Below, piece after piece: positions 53,914 to 63,725 of a DNA stretch of 64,000 nt. The stretch is from the NCBI GenBank assembly GCA_022539475.1, contig VCMS01000032.1, positions 278,238 through 342,237 on the forward strand. The letters are read 5' to 3'. A program made the translations under genes and the position numbers. Source of the stretch: Gracilaria domingensis (Eukaryota > Rhodophyta > Florideophyceae > Gracilariales > Gracilariaceae). The notes under the pieces were generated by a model. It saw only the letters and a list, made by a program, of their open reading frames with translations, was not told the DNA's origin and did no database searches. Each line of letters starts with the position of its first letter. Within the stretch, counting starts at the first letter, position 1.

Positions 53914-54850
53914 GTTGAACAGCTATTGCAGTGAAAGGTGTATATCAACAATACGCTCGCTCTGGACGATACAAGAACGGAGGCGAGCCTTTAAATGGCG
54001 ACTTACGCTGGGCACACCCGCTTTCGGCAGCTCCTCCCAGCGCACTGCAAGTCTCGTCCGTGTCCTGTCCGTGGCCGCTCGCACGCTGATTGTACGCTTT
54101 AGAGTCGTGGAGTTCGCGCAATGATGACTCATGCGAGCAATGGTCGCGCTCTCTAATCGTGCTCTTCAAATGCTTTGCATAGTAGTCAAGAGTACACTCA
54201 TTCACTTTCATGTACAGCTTACTCCCGCCAATACACGTGGACAGCGGCGCCAACGTACCGGCGGCCGGGTGTAGCGAAATCACTGCGGGGTGGCGTGTTT
54301 TGAGGGGTCCCGGGAAGGCGCCAGAATGTGGCCAGAACGTGCCCCCGAGGGGGGGGGGTCGGTCGTGTTAGGGTAGGTACCCTAACGCGACCGGACCCCC
54401 CCGCCCGCGGGCATAAAATCGCACATTTTTCAAATAATCGCCCAAAACGTGGCCGCGGGCGGGGGGGTCCGGTCGTGTTAGGGTACCAACCCTAACACGA
54501 CCGACCCCCTACGCCCGCGGGCACGTTCTGGCCACATTCTGGCGCCTTCCGGAGAACTCCCAAAACAATCCTCCTGGCACTTCCGGCAGTGATTTCGCTC
54601 CACACGCCGTGCACATATATCAAACTAGAAAAAACTAGCGCTTCACACCCACTTGATCCGCGACTTTTAGCACAATACGGGACCTTTGCAATAGCTCCGA
54701 ATCGCGACGTGGCCGACACGCGACGCTATCGCACCGAGCGGACACGGACACGGACGAGACTGGCAGTGCGCTGGGAGGAGCTGCCGAAAGCGGGGGTGCC
54801 CAGCGTAAGTCGCCATTTAAAGGCTCACCTCCGTTGTTTGCGCTGAAGCG
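53914..54850. promoter_or_regulatory. palindromic bidirectional promoter between divergent genes
   Basis: An imperfect palindrome runs from about 53970 to 54840, centred at ~54420. Outer arms 53985-54075 and 54745-54836 are reverse complements. Each contains CCTTTAAATGGCGACTTACG or its complement, with TTTAAA as a TATA-like core pointing at the dioxygenase gene on one side and the 54851 gene on the other. A middle pair is GCGAAATCACTGC at 54274-54286 and its complement at 54586-54598. The centre holds telomere-like hairpins. The symmetry implies that both genes receive the same promoter. Confidence 0.75.
54285..54570. repeat. telomere-like hairpins at the promoter centre
   Basis: Two units of the type GTGTTAGGGTA..TACCCTAAC with G/C-run flanks (about 54345-54400 and 54455-54515). 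They are bracketed by a longer inverted repeat (AAGGCGCCAGAATGTGGCCA near 54315, complement near 54530). They are the same family as 39505-40078. Confidence 0.85.
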
Positions 54851-55797
54851 ATGGATTTCACCGATGATGGAGAGGAGATACATCCTATCGACATGAGTGC
54901 TCCGCCTCCGGCGTTCCATGAATATGTCAGACTTTTCTTGGTTCTTCGCGATGCTTTGGCAAACAGCGATGGAGGCCCTGATCGGCCACGGGACGTGGGG
55001 TTTAGAGGGCAAATAGAGTTCTGCGCCGAGAACTATAAGGATATTCCGGAGGCAAGGAAGATGTTTGAGGAGGCCACTAACTCCAAGAACCTGCAGAACT
55101 TGACACTGCAACAGCTGCGAAAGAGTGTTGTGAATAACAAACCTGTGGAACAACGATATATTGTAACGAAGCTTCTTGACAAGAAGGACGGGGATGAGGA
55201 CCAGAGACTCCGCGATTTTTCCTTCTCTCTATGGATATGGGTATATATCTACCGGTGCGATGCCTGCTTGGTTATTTCATGACCAGGAGAAAGCTGGTTC
55301 TGAAGATGACAGTGTTCATCCCACCAACAGCTGTGAACTCATTTGAGGTCGTTATATACTTATCATACCTCGGCCACATAATGGGAGAGAACGACAACAT
55401 CAGAATGATGAAGAAGAAACAACCGAAAAAGAAACGAAAATTGAACCATGCACCATCTGTGTACATACCCACTTTTACGTCGTTCTCCAAAGACAACTGT
55501 GATCGACTGGGATTCGCTATCAGTGAGGTCGTATGGGCATGGAGTTGTTTTGCGGCTCATCTTGGATACATGAACGTTCAGCACATGGTGAAACCATACA
55601 TTTACATGAATATGCAGACGTTGAAGTATACAGCGCTAGAGACACGGGAGTCTGGTTATGCCCCGCCGAGCCAGAGTGCTCGATTCAACACAAAGGATGT
55701 GCCACAGAGCAGTACTAGTGGATCGGTGGAGACCTTGAGTGATGAATGCGATACAAACCTCCGAATACTGGCTAAGGAATTTTTGACAGACCTCTAA
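54851..55797 (+). CDS. cassette protein 1, unknown, nuclear-type
   Basis: The first gene of the plus-strand group begins at an ATG at 54851, 30 bases after the TTTAAA core. The first 143 codons are in one frame: an acidic Pro-containing start, then a helical region with NLTLQQLRKSVVNNKPVEQR. At ~55235 the protein continues in another frame to a stop at 55797, with a basic KKKQPKKKRKLNH stretch and a Ser/Thr-rich tail. The switch could be an indel or a very short intron (a GTGCGA...GACCAG of 32 bases at 55255-55286 would restore the frame). No domain is recognised. A decayed copy exists at 40600-40850. Confidence 0.5.
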
Positions 55798-55842
55798 ACC
55801 ATATGCACCCACGATAGCCTCTATAGCTTACGGGTTGATCAG

Positions 55843-57987
55843 ATGAGGAACTGGATAGAGTTTTCAGGGATACGGATGGATACCGTATCTGGTTCTGACT
55901 CCGGTGAGTTGCCTGCACGATTTCAGAACTTTTCGGAGTTGCTATGGAAACCGATACAGGATATGCGTCATGCGGCAGGGTTCAATGTGGGCATTCACGC
56001 GAAACCCGATATTGAACTGACGAAAACTCCTAAAACTTCCGGTAATGCCGAACCTTTTTCGACCAAGTCTGCCCCAGCCCCACCTCGTCGAGAGTATATA
56101 GATCTCGTGAGCTCCGATGGCGACGACTTCGAGAAGCCGGTGAATCCTGCGGAGCATGAATCTCGGGTTGCCGGGTACAACATCCAAAAGACTGGTATTG
56201 AGCCGCCCATGAAGGGGATATCCAGTCTCCTTCGAATGAATATGGACAAGGTGTGGAAGGGGATGAGAAAGTCACACTTTGTAGCGTACAACTGTGACAT
56301 GAAGGACATGAGGCACACACACGAAACGTTAGTGAATCAGAGTGAGATTTTATGGGGTGAGGCACAGCTTGTCCTAACAGACCCTTCCTTTAACACTCGA
56401 AGGAAGAGGAACAAACGGAATAGTTCTCACGATGTCTTCAGTGAGGATGACATGATCCGTACGGCTGACTTAATAAGTTCCGCGCTTCGGTCAGGTGGGC
56501 ACTTCATCATATTCTGTGCAATGGCACAGTTTCATGTTTAGCACAGGATACTTTCGGAAACGGTGAGTACGAAAGATGAAGCTGGAAGCGAAGGTAAACC
56601 AGAACTCATTCTTTCATTTAAAGTGGATGGGAATCCACTGGTGTTCATCCGGGATCGAAGTAATGTTGGAGGGAATCCACGGAAGTTTGGGATACAGCCC
56701 GTAACGGAGTACGCCGTTCATGGGGTGAAGCGTGGATTGCGACCATCGGAGGAAGCCAGTCTTACTCCATTTGAGGAGAACAATTTCATTCCTTCTACTT
56801 TCCCGGCTAACAGGAATGTAATTGACCGGGTGCCAAAACCGAGAGCGGGGGAGTGGTGGACATGGAAGGTACATGAGCCAGGTAGTTCAGTACCAAGTGG
56901 GCAGTACATAAGACCGGAGCAGAAGTCCAGGGAGTTGATGAAAGAGTTGATATGTCGCTTCACAAAACCGGGTGATCTTGTCATGGACATGTTCGCGGGA
57001 ACTTTTTCTACGGGTATGGCGTGCCTCTCGCTGACAAAGCATAGGAAGTTCTTGGGGTGCGAGAAGAATAGGCCATGTTTCAGCCATGCGAAGCACCATG
57101 TAACGACTCTTATGGCCGAAGTTCTTCGCGAGGGGAAGAATGACATCGTGGTTGAACAGGAGGTGGTGGATGCTGCTTCAACGACTTATGAACGGGTCCC
57201 ACATCGGGACCGAGGTCGGCTTGAATGGGAGGCTCCATTTGGATACCCCCAGTACCAAGTGATGCCTGCACATATTACTCAGTTCCTAGGAAGATACTGG
57301 AAGGACTGGGAGTTTGTCGACAAGTGTGGACAGTATACTGTAGATCTTTGGGACCAGAAGTACCGAGGAGCTCTGAATCTAATGGATATGCATATGCTGT
57401 TGACTGCTGAAGCCAATCGCTATCGCTTACATGTAGCATCTTCTAAGATTCGACATCCCCGTGCTGGTATGGGGGTGTTCACGGAACATAAGATATTGGC
57501 TGGGGAAACTATTTATCATCTTTATGGAACTTTGGTATACACGGATCTGACGAACCGGAAGGAAAGACACTTAACGTATGGAAGTGGCTGTCTCGGAGCA
57601 ACTCCAGTGCGGTACAAGTTGTTTTCTATGATGGTCACTGTGACTGGTACGGAGTTTCTGCACCTGAGGAACAGACCAGAACAGGCTCAGGATAGAAAGG
57701 AGAGCGAAGTGTACATTGTCCTGGCGCCTTTTTGTATCGGGGGCTACATTAACGACGCCGGATATCATGCCGGGGATCCCGATTTATCGCAGCCCCGGTC
57801 AAACAGGACTCAAAGTGCCAATATGCAGATGGTGGAAGCGAAGTCCGTGATACAGTTTAAGTCCGACCTTTCTAACTATGCTCTACTTCGTTGTAGAGCA
57901 GTAAGAGATATTGAGAGGGGCGAAGAGTTGTATTTCAACTACGGAGAGCAGTACGCCTGGGACTGGGCTCTGACATTGGAGCAATAG
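55843..57987 (+). CDS. DNA methyltransferase - SET domain fusion
   Basis: A 714-codon frame is interrupted only by an in-frame TAG at 56539-56541. The N-terminal half has the circularly permuted order of beta-class N4-cytosine/N6-adenine DNA methylases. The catalytic DPPY-type motif appears as LTDPSFNTRR (~residues 178-187) with GGHFIIF after it. The SAM-binding half follows with SRELMKELICRFTKPGDLV and MDMFAGTFSTG (residues 362-391), and FLGCEKN. The C-terminal ~170 residues are a SET domain: GMGVFTEHKILAGETIYHLY, YINDAG (N-D-A at the binding site) and GEELYFNYG. It would thus join DNA methylation to histone-lysine methylation. Ser replaces Pro in DPPF/Y, so activity is uncertain. The TAG falls inside the methylase domain. 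Confidence 0.75.
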
Positions 57988-58238
57988 ATGAGTTCAGTAC
58001 CGCATAGAAAGTAAATATGCTTGTGAATATTGCAGCTGCCTGCAATACGCGTTGTACATGTACACTGGAGCTCTTCATCTATTTGTAACGGCGATATTTG
58101 CGACCCATTGGGCAACTCAAATTCCTAAAAAGCAGGAACTGCGGAGTCTCGCGGAATATCTGAACCATGTACCCCCCGCCCCCCCACCCCTCCCCCCCCC
58201 CAACAATTTCGTTTCATTACCCCGTTTATCTCCACAAC
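57988..58238. other. intergenic with long C-tract
   Basis: No gene is seen. A pyrimidine run of about 30 bases, nearly all C (about 58170-58201), lies ~40 bases before the next ATG. On RNA level it could act as a splice or pausing element. As DNA it is a G-quadruplex candidate on the minus strand. Confidence 0.45.
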
Positions 58239-59495
58239 ATGGGTATAACGCCGAGAAAGCGAAATAGTACGCAGCGGAACAAGAGTGGACAGAAGAAGAG
58301 AAGAGCATCATATGATACGAATCAGGCTACAAGCACCGCACGTCCTAAACGGAAGTCGTCCTCGACGAAGGAGAGAGTCAGTGGGCGTCGTTCTACAGTA
58401 CTCTCTCGCCCATCCGGCAGCGGAGAGTCTTCCGGGATTGCGTCAAGAATTCGTGGATCAGCGAACGATGTCGTGCCGTCAACTGCCGATAATGCAAATC
58501 GTGCATCTGTCTCTGCTCCTCAAGAAGATGAGGTAACTCGGCCCAGCGGGTCAGGACAGGAGGCCATGACAACTGGAACTGAAGAGGTTCTTATGACACC
58601 AAAACCTTCATGTCCCCGGCCGATATCGAACACCGGAGCTACTGGGGCGCGGGTTACGCCGCCCAGTGGATCTGGACAACAAGGGACAATGACGAGAAGT
58701 CGTGAGAGCCCTATTATATTAGGATCGTCACGTCCCTCCCTGTCTTCTAGAACTGGGGCCGCTATGAATCGTATTATGCCTCGCAATGGGTCCGGACAAG
58801 GGAGAAAGACTATAAGAAATCGAGAGACAACTGATAGACGAGTTACTCCTCGACCTTCCCCTCTTTCCAGAACGGGGGCCGTTGCAGCTCGTACGAGGCC
58901 CAATTCATCTGATATACGATGCCATGGAGGAGGACAGACACGGGAGTTGGAGCTCGGAGCCGTGCCAAGGGTGGACACAGAACGCCTGCAGCCTCTCGTG
59001 TCTAAGGCTATGGCACATGAGGATAGTTCTGATAACGAAATAACACCGAATCCTGCGGCATTACCGGGGCCTGTCGCCGAAGAGGCTAGGGGAACACCGG
59101 AAGATATCCCCACTGGTGTGAATTCAACCTCTATGAACAGAAGTGATCTTTTAAATGAACTGAATTGCTTGAAAGAAAAGGTTAAGACGCTACAAGAGGA
59201 CTTGATGGTTCGGGAAATTCTAGTGAAGGTCGCCCAAGAGCAGAGTACGGCTTTGAAAAAGAGGCTTGAAGAGAAGGATTTAGTCATTGAAGGGCTAAGA
59301 GGGGCACTGAAACAGGAGGGAGATAGGAGTACACGTGCTGGTGAACCTGGGCAGACAGGTCGAAAGAAGCATAAAATTGAGGTGTGCGACGAGTTTCGAG
59401 GGGTTGCTCCAGCAGTGTATCACAACATGCTGACGTGGGCAAGGAGAGAAACAAGTGAGCTATGGCTCGAAGGTGAGTCGCTCACCCGAAATTAG
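58239..59495 (+). CDS. cassette protein 2, disordered with coiled coil
   Basis: The 418-residue frame from the ATG at 58239 starts with a strongly basic, nuclear-type region (RKRNSTQRNKSGQKKRRAS). It continues as a low-complexity tail with five to six imperfect repeats of ~45 residues built on PSGSGQ, followed by a mixed segment and an S-R-T-G-A motif. It then shows a coiled coil at ~residues 300-375 (LNELNCLKEKVKTLQEDL, ALKKRLEEKDLVIEGLRGAL). The C-terminal ~40 residues look folded (VYHNMLTWARRETSELW). It probably scaffolds DNA-bound complexes. That is inference. The stop TAG at 59493 is in the same frame as the next ORF, so the two may form one protein. Confidence 0.55.
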   Translation: MGITPRKRNSTQRNKSGQKKRRASYDTNQATSTARPKRKSSSTKERVSGRRSTVLSRPSGSGESSGIASRIRGSANDVVPSTADNANRASVSAPQEDEVTRPSGSGQEAMTTGTEEVLMTPKPSCPRPISNTGATGARVTPPSGSGQQGTMTRSRESPIILGSSRPSLSSRTGAAMNRIMPRNGSGQGRKTIRNRETTDRRVTPRPSPLSRTGAVAARTRPNSSDIRCHGGGQTRELELGAVPRVDTERLQPLVSKAMAHEDSSDNEITPNPAALPGPVAEEARGTPEDIPTGVNSTSMNRSDLLNELNCLKEKVKTLQEDLMVREILVKVAQEQSTALKKRLEEKDLVIEGLRGALKQEGDRSTRAGEPGQTGRKKHKIEVCDEFRGVAPAVYHNMLTWARRETSELWLEGESLTRN

Positions 59496-59513
59496 GGTAA
59501 ATGTGCCGAGAAG

Positions 59514-60635
59514 GTGGAAGACGCAACTGAGAGTGGGGAAGGGCTTATTGAGCCGGAGGAAGGTGGTTCATACATGGTTCCTAAAAACCCCGTGGAGCTC
59601 TTGGGCAGTTTTGGCCTGTTCACACCGTCGGTAGAGGGGGGGCCAGATGCTTTGCTGAAGAAAATGGTTGAAAGCGAGTTGAAGGAGTTGAGCTGGGAAG
59701 GTATTAGAAAATCATCTCTTACCGACAGGTGTATACTGGAACTTTGTGCAGATATGTGCCTTAGGCAGGGAATGCGGCAGACCATGAGTGACCTCATGGG
59801 CGTTCGGAAGAGAAATACGAGGGATAAACTATTTCTGCTCCTGGGGTACGATCTGATTTGGAGAAGAACAAAGCTGGTAAAAGAGAATGCTGACGAACTC
59901 ACAATGAAGTTGAAGGAAGCGCAGGACAACATACTGCGTCTTGACGAAAATGGTGTACCGAACACCTCATGGTGGAGAAAAGCCCCATTTGTTCGTCTAA
60001 AGTACTCCAATGCGGACAATGTCGAGGATATGCCGACGGAAGATCAAGACTTGTTCTTCCGCAACCGTGTCGGGGTACAAGTACTGGAGGAGTTTATTGG
60101 GTATGATGTGGAAGACAAGGATACGGGCACCTTTTTAGATGGCACAATACTGTTGCTCGCACGTTTGGACGCTTGGGTGTTGACGGTTGTGAGCCTTCTA
60201 AGTACGGATTTGTCAAGGGGTGGCCAGAGACAGAAACTGTTTACAAAGAAGTTTGCCCAACTGCTACCTCTGTGTTTAAAGAATGTTCTGGGGGATGTTA
60301 GGCAACGTGTCTTGAGGACCAATTCCAGCGAGTTTCATAATTTTGGAACGACAACGGAAGATTTGACTAAGGTTCTTGGTAATGACATGAGAGAGGCTAC
60401 ATTTGGATATCGAATGCCGTCGAACGGAAGACTTTACCTCACTGTGAAAGAACAATTTCTTATTGACAGTGTGAGCCGAAGATTGGGGTCTATTAGCGAT
60501 TGTTTCGTTGGTGAATGCGAGGAAGGGGATATGGAGTTCAAAGAAATGGACATGAACGATTTCGGAAGTAGCACAGGATCACAAGAAAAGGCACCACAAG
60601 GTGAACATGTAGAGGATGGAGCCCTTAATGTTTAA
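59514..60635 (+). CDS. cassette protein 3, unknown, possibly the C-terminal half of protein 2
   Basis: A 373-codon frame that begins without an ATG (GTG at 59514; first internal ATG near 59575) and shares the frame of the preceding gene, separated only by the TAG at 59493-59495 and five codons. The boundary contains GGTGAGT, a donor-like sequence, and an acceptor that keeps the frame would give a 48-base intron. The product is helical and charged, with conserved-looking WWRKAPFVRLKYSNAD and FFRNRVGVQVLEEFIGYD segments and an acidic tail. No family is recognised. Its stop overlaps the stop of the convergent transposase by about 4 bases. Confidence 0.55.
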   Translation: MEDATESGEGLIEPEEGGSYMVPKNPVELLGSFGLFTPSVEGGPDALLKKMVESELKELSWEGIRKSSLTDRCILELCADMCLRQGMRQTMSDLMGVRKRNTRDKLFLLLGYDLIWRRTKLVKENADELTMKLKEAQDNILRLDENGVPNTSWWRKAPFVRLKYSNADNVEDMPTEDQDLFFRNRVGVQVLEEFIGYDVEDKDTGTFLDGTILLLARLDAWVLTVVSLLSTDLSRGGQRQKLFTKKFAQLLPLCLKNVLGDVRQRVLRTNSSEFHNFGTTTEDLTKVLGNDMREATFGYRMPSNGRLYLTVKEQFLIDSVSRRLGSISDCFVGECEEGDMEFKEMDMNDFGSSTGSQEKAPQGEHVEDGALNV

Positions 60636-63600
60636 GGCTGTACAAGATCAACGTGCTCAGTTGGTCCTTCATCTGAATCATGATAGAATCGATTGATGTA
60701 GAATCGGTGTTGAAACCATTGAAGTGGAGCACAAAAAGGTGGAGCAGGGTAGTTTGATCGAACAACATGGACAGTTCCCTGTAGTGCAGAAGCTGGAACA
60801 ATCCCGTACCAAGGAGTTAACTCTACGATAGTCTCCGCTTTGGAATGACGAGGGAACGGAAGAGTGTGGCTTTTCATCGTTTGTAGCTCACCGTAAAGAT
60901 ATGCATTTCAATATGTGGTCGATGTTTGTTGCGGGGGGTAAAACCTCGAAATACCGGACGAATGCCACCTCTGGTGCGGTAAGTGCAGAATCAAGGAGAG
61001 ATATTCGAATCAGAGCGACTACCTGGGCAACCCAAGTCTCTGAATCTTTTCCACTTACCAATACAGTGGAAAACTTTGGCTTTCTACTGGGACCAAACGC
61101 TGGAGAAGCGAAGACACGTTGGATGATGGGGTATTTGGGTCGTCCCAGCTTAAGTGCCTTAGAAGACGAATCGAAGTGTTCAAGAGTCGGAACGAAACCG
61201 CCTTTCACGAGGGCCGAATTCACCAGAGTTATCCTTGTCTTTTCTGGGAAGTATGTAATAGAGTGCTCATCCAGTGTTTCTTTCACGAGACTGAGGAAAG
61301 GAGGAAGGGCCTGTTCACCAATTTGGTCAAGAATCGACCTTGTTTCCGTACTTGAGAACATCTCTCTAACAGCAGTCCATGTTTTTTAACTGGACATACT
61401 TGAAACACAATGTTGAAGAGCTCGTAAAGTGAAAGAACGCCCTCTCATTGCAAACCGAGAAAGCTGTGTGGAAGTTCCTGGTAAACCTGGATTACGCTGG
61501 TAAGGAGTATTGCCATTCCATTGCTTTCTAACATGTCTGTGCTCAATGGAGCGAATAGTCTCCTCCACAGCCGTTGCTGTTCTTCTGGACGTCTTTTTGT
61601 AGTGTCTCTTAAATAGCAGGTGTGCATGTTCGTATATGCCTGCGTCGTAGTACTTGATACTTCCCAGACGGCGAATATCGTCCACGAGATGATCGAGAAG
61701 ATGAAACTTCAGAGTTCCCAGTCTGGAGGGATGAAAATCCGCCAGAGTCTTTGTTGCGGAACGCTTGAAGGCTTCAATCTCCGACCTAAGACACAGGAGA
61801 GAGCTTTCAGTCCAATACGGGTCACGATTGTATCTGAATAAGGTCGAAAGCAAGTCCGAGTACTGAGAGGAAACGGTTGTGATTGGGGCAACGTCCTGTT
61901 CTCTACAGCATATGTCAAAGAATGCTCTTATGAAGGGGAAGACCATGTCAAGTTCTTTGTAGTTTTTGGCCTCCAGCATTCCACGGAGACCGTCTTTCGT
62001 GAAGATACCATTCAAAGATTTGCCTTTGTCCTGCGTGGAGAAATCGATATGTAAACCTTTGGCAGGAGAATCGCGTTCTATGGCAGCTAGAATTGCGTTT
62101 GCATGGTTCAGGAGTTGGGTGCGTATCGTTCGAAATGAACGCGATGAAGATGTTCCTATTGTGGTGCACAGGGTGTCTGACTGCAGTCTCTCGATTGTGG
62201 CCGTTTTTATCAGCTTTGAGATGCCGAGATGCAAGTTGTGTAATGGTTCAAATGAGAACAGACTGTATGGAGACAATCCCGGGATCATTCCAAGGCTTAC
62301 GGAAGTTTCGAGGAACGAAGAAATGAGAGAAATGGAATTTGAACGCATCAGAGTATCCGCTTGAGATCTCCTCTCCCTCGCACGACGTGGACGTCTTTCC
62401 GCCTCGTCTTTTTGTGCATGTTGCAAGATAGCTGTGTATGTCTTTCGGATGCTTTTCGTGTGCTTTTGAGAACGTCCGTTGAATGAGGTGGGAATAGGAC
62501 TGCATAAAGATGAGCGAGGGGCTTTGCATCTATGACACGGGCTTTCCGTTTTGGTCCCATGAAGAATGGACAGAATGTCCTTAGCCTCAGGAATATCCGC
62601 ACAATAACTTGCAAGCAGAGGATGGCACACTCGACTTATTTTGTCTTCGCCGATGAACTGAAAACCTTTCTGCGTGAGATTTAGAATGGGCTCCAGGACT
62701 TGACGAAGAGATTCTTGAAGGATTTGGGTCCTGGACTCGCGTAGAGACTTGCTAGAAACGAATGGCATTTCGTCTGCTTCAGATGCGGAACCCTCGATCA
62801 GTGTGGTAGGGAAGTATGCCACTACTGTGAGGTCATCACGGATGCACTTACGGCGTAGCTCGTCGGAGAAGTTGGGAAATATGAGCTGAAGAGGATAGGC
62901 GGTAAATGATGTTTGCTTTAGAGTTGTTGAAGACTTATCGGTGTATACCTGCAGAAGACCTACGAAAGATTCACTGTAACCTATTTCTTGGGAGTACCAC
63001 ACTATTCTACTATCCAACGAGCCCATGACCATTTCCTTAAGTTTTGAGGTGGCGTCTCTTGCGAGAGAGCCGGACATGGGGTGAGATATTTTCGTGGAGT
63101 GGGTCTGAGGTATAGGGTGGAAGAATGTGTTTTCGTTGTTAGCCAACTGGGCTGTTTCACAAGTGTCTGAACGGGGTTCTCGTGTAGAGGGTGGCGCTGA
63201 ACTTACATCCTTCTGGCGAGACAGTTCTTCGATTGAAACCGTCCTTTGAGGCGTATCGTTCGAAAATGGCGTTCTTCAGTTCTGTACAGCGCTTGAACTT
63301 GTTATGGTCTCTTTGAATCGCTTTTGCGAGAATCGCGGGTCTCGAAGTAGCCCAATTAGCTCTGCTGCCTCACGATGACCAAGGTTGGAAGCTATTGAAG
63401 CCAGACAAACCGTGAGATAATCCATATGCAAATCACCGAGGGCCTCCTCAGAGGGCACTGGGCGGGAACTGCTTCCGTGTTCTCGCTCTAATGACGCGGG
63501 ACCCGGGAAGGAGAAACACAATGCGAAGTGTCCGGAATGGGAGGGCGCACGGAGTGGGGTCGACGATGTCCTTGGACACCGGAGGCTCGGGAAGGCGACA

Positions 63601-63725
63601 AGGGCAGTGACCGTTCGGAAGAGCGGGCGCGGGCGCGGAAAGCTTGAGACGCTTGCTTCTCCGAATGGGCCGCCTATTGTCGTCTTCCAGCGCTGCTTTC
63701 GACTAAACGGGGCAATGATTGACAT
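60632..63725 (-). CDS. Plavaka/CACTA-like DDE transposase, copy 2 (frame breaks)
   Basis: The gene runs leftwards from about 63725 to a stop at 60632, ~1,030 codons. Frame breaks lie at ~63275 and ~63150, an in-frame TAA at 61386-61388, and a last break at ~60880. The largest frame (63146-61386) shows the family landmarks: LLQVYTDKSSTTLKQ with the first acidic residue, DDLTVVAYFPTTL, ILHGTKTESPCHRCKAP (a zinc-type CxxC), FSFEPLHNLHLGISKL, and LGTLKFHLLDHLVDDIRRLG near the C-terminus. The tail WVAQVVALIRISLL...FEVLP and the final FYINRFYHDSD match the C-terminal end typical of Plavaka proteins. It would excise and insert the element. It is convergent with the cassette genes. Confidence 0.8.

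Noticed and set aside
58520-59287. Minus-strand open frame of 255 codons
   Set aside because: It lies opposite the cassette protein 2 gene. Its Ser/Val-rich content mirrors the PSGSG repeats of the real frame.
60901-61389. Plus-strand open frame of 162 codons
   Set aside because: The minus strand here encodes the conserved C-terminal part of the transposase, in frame with the main ORF.
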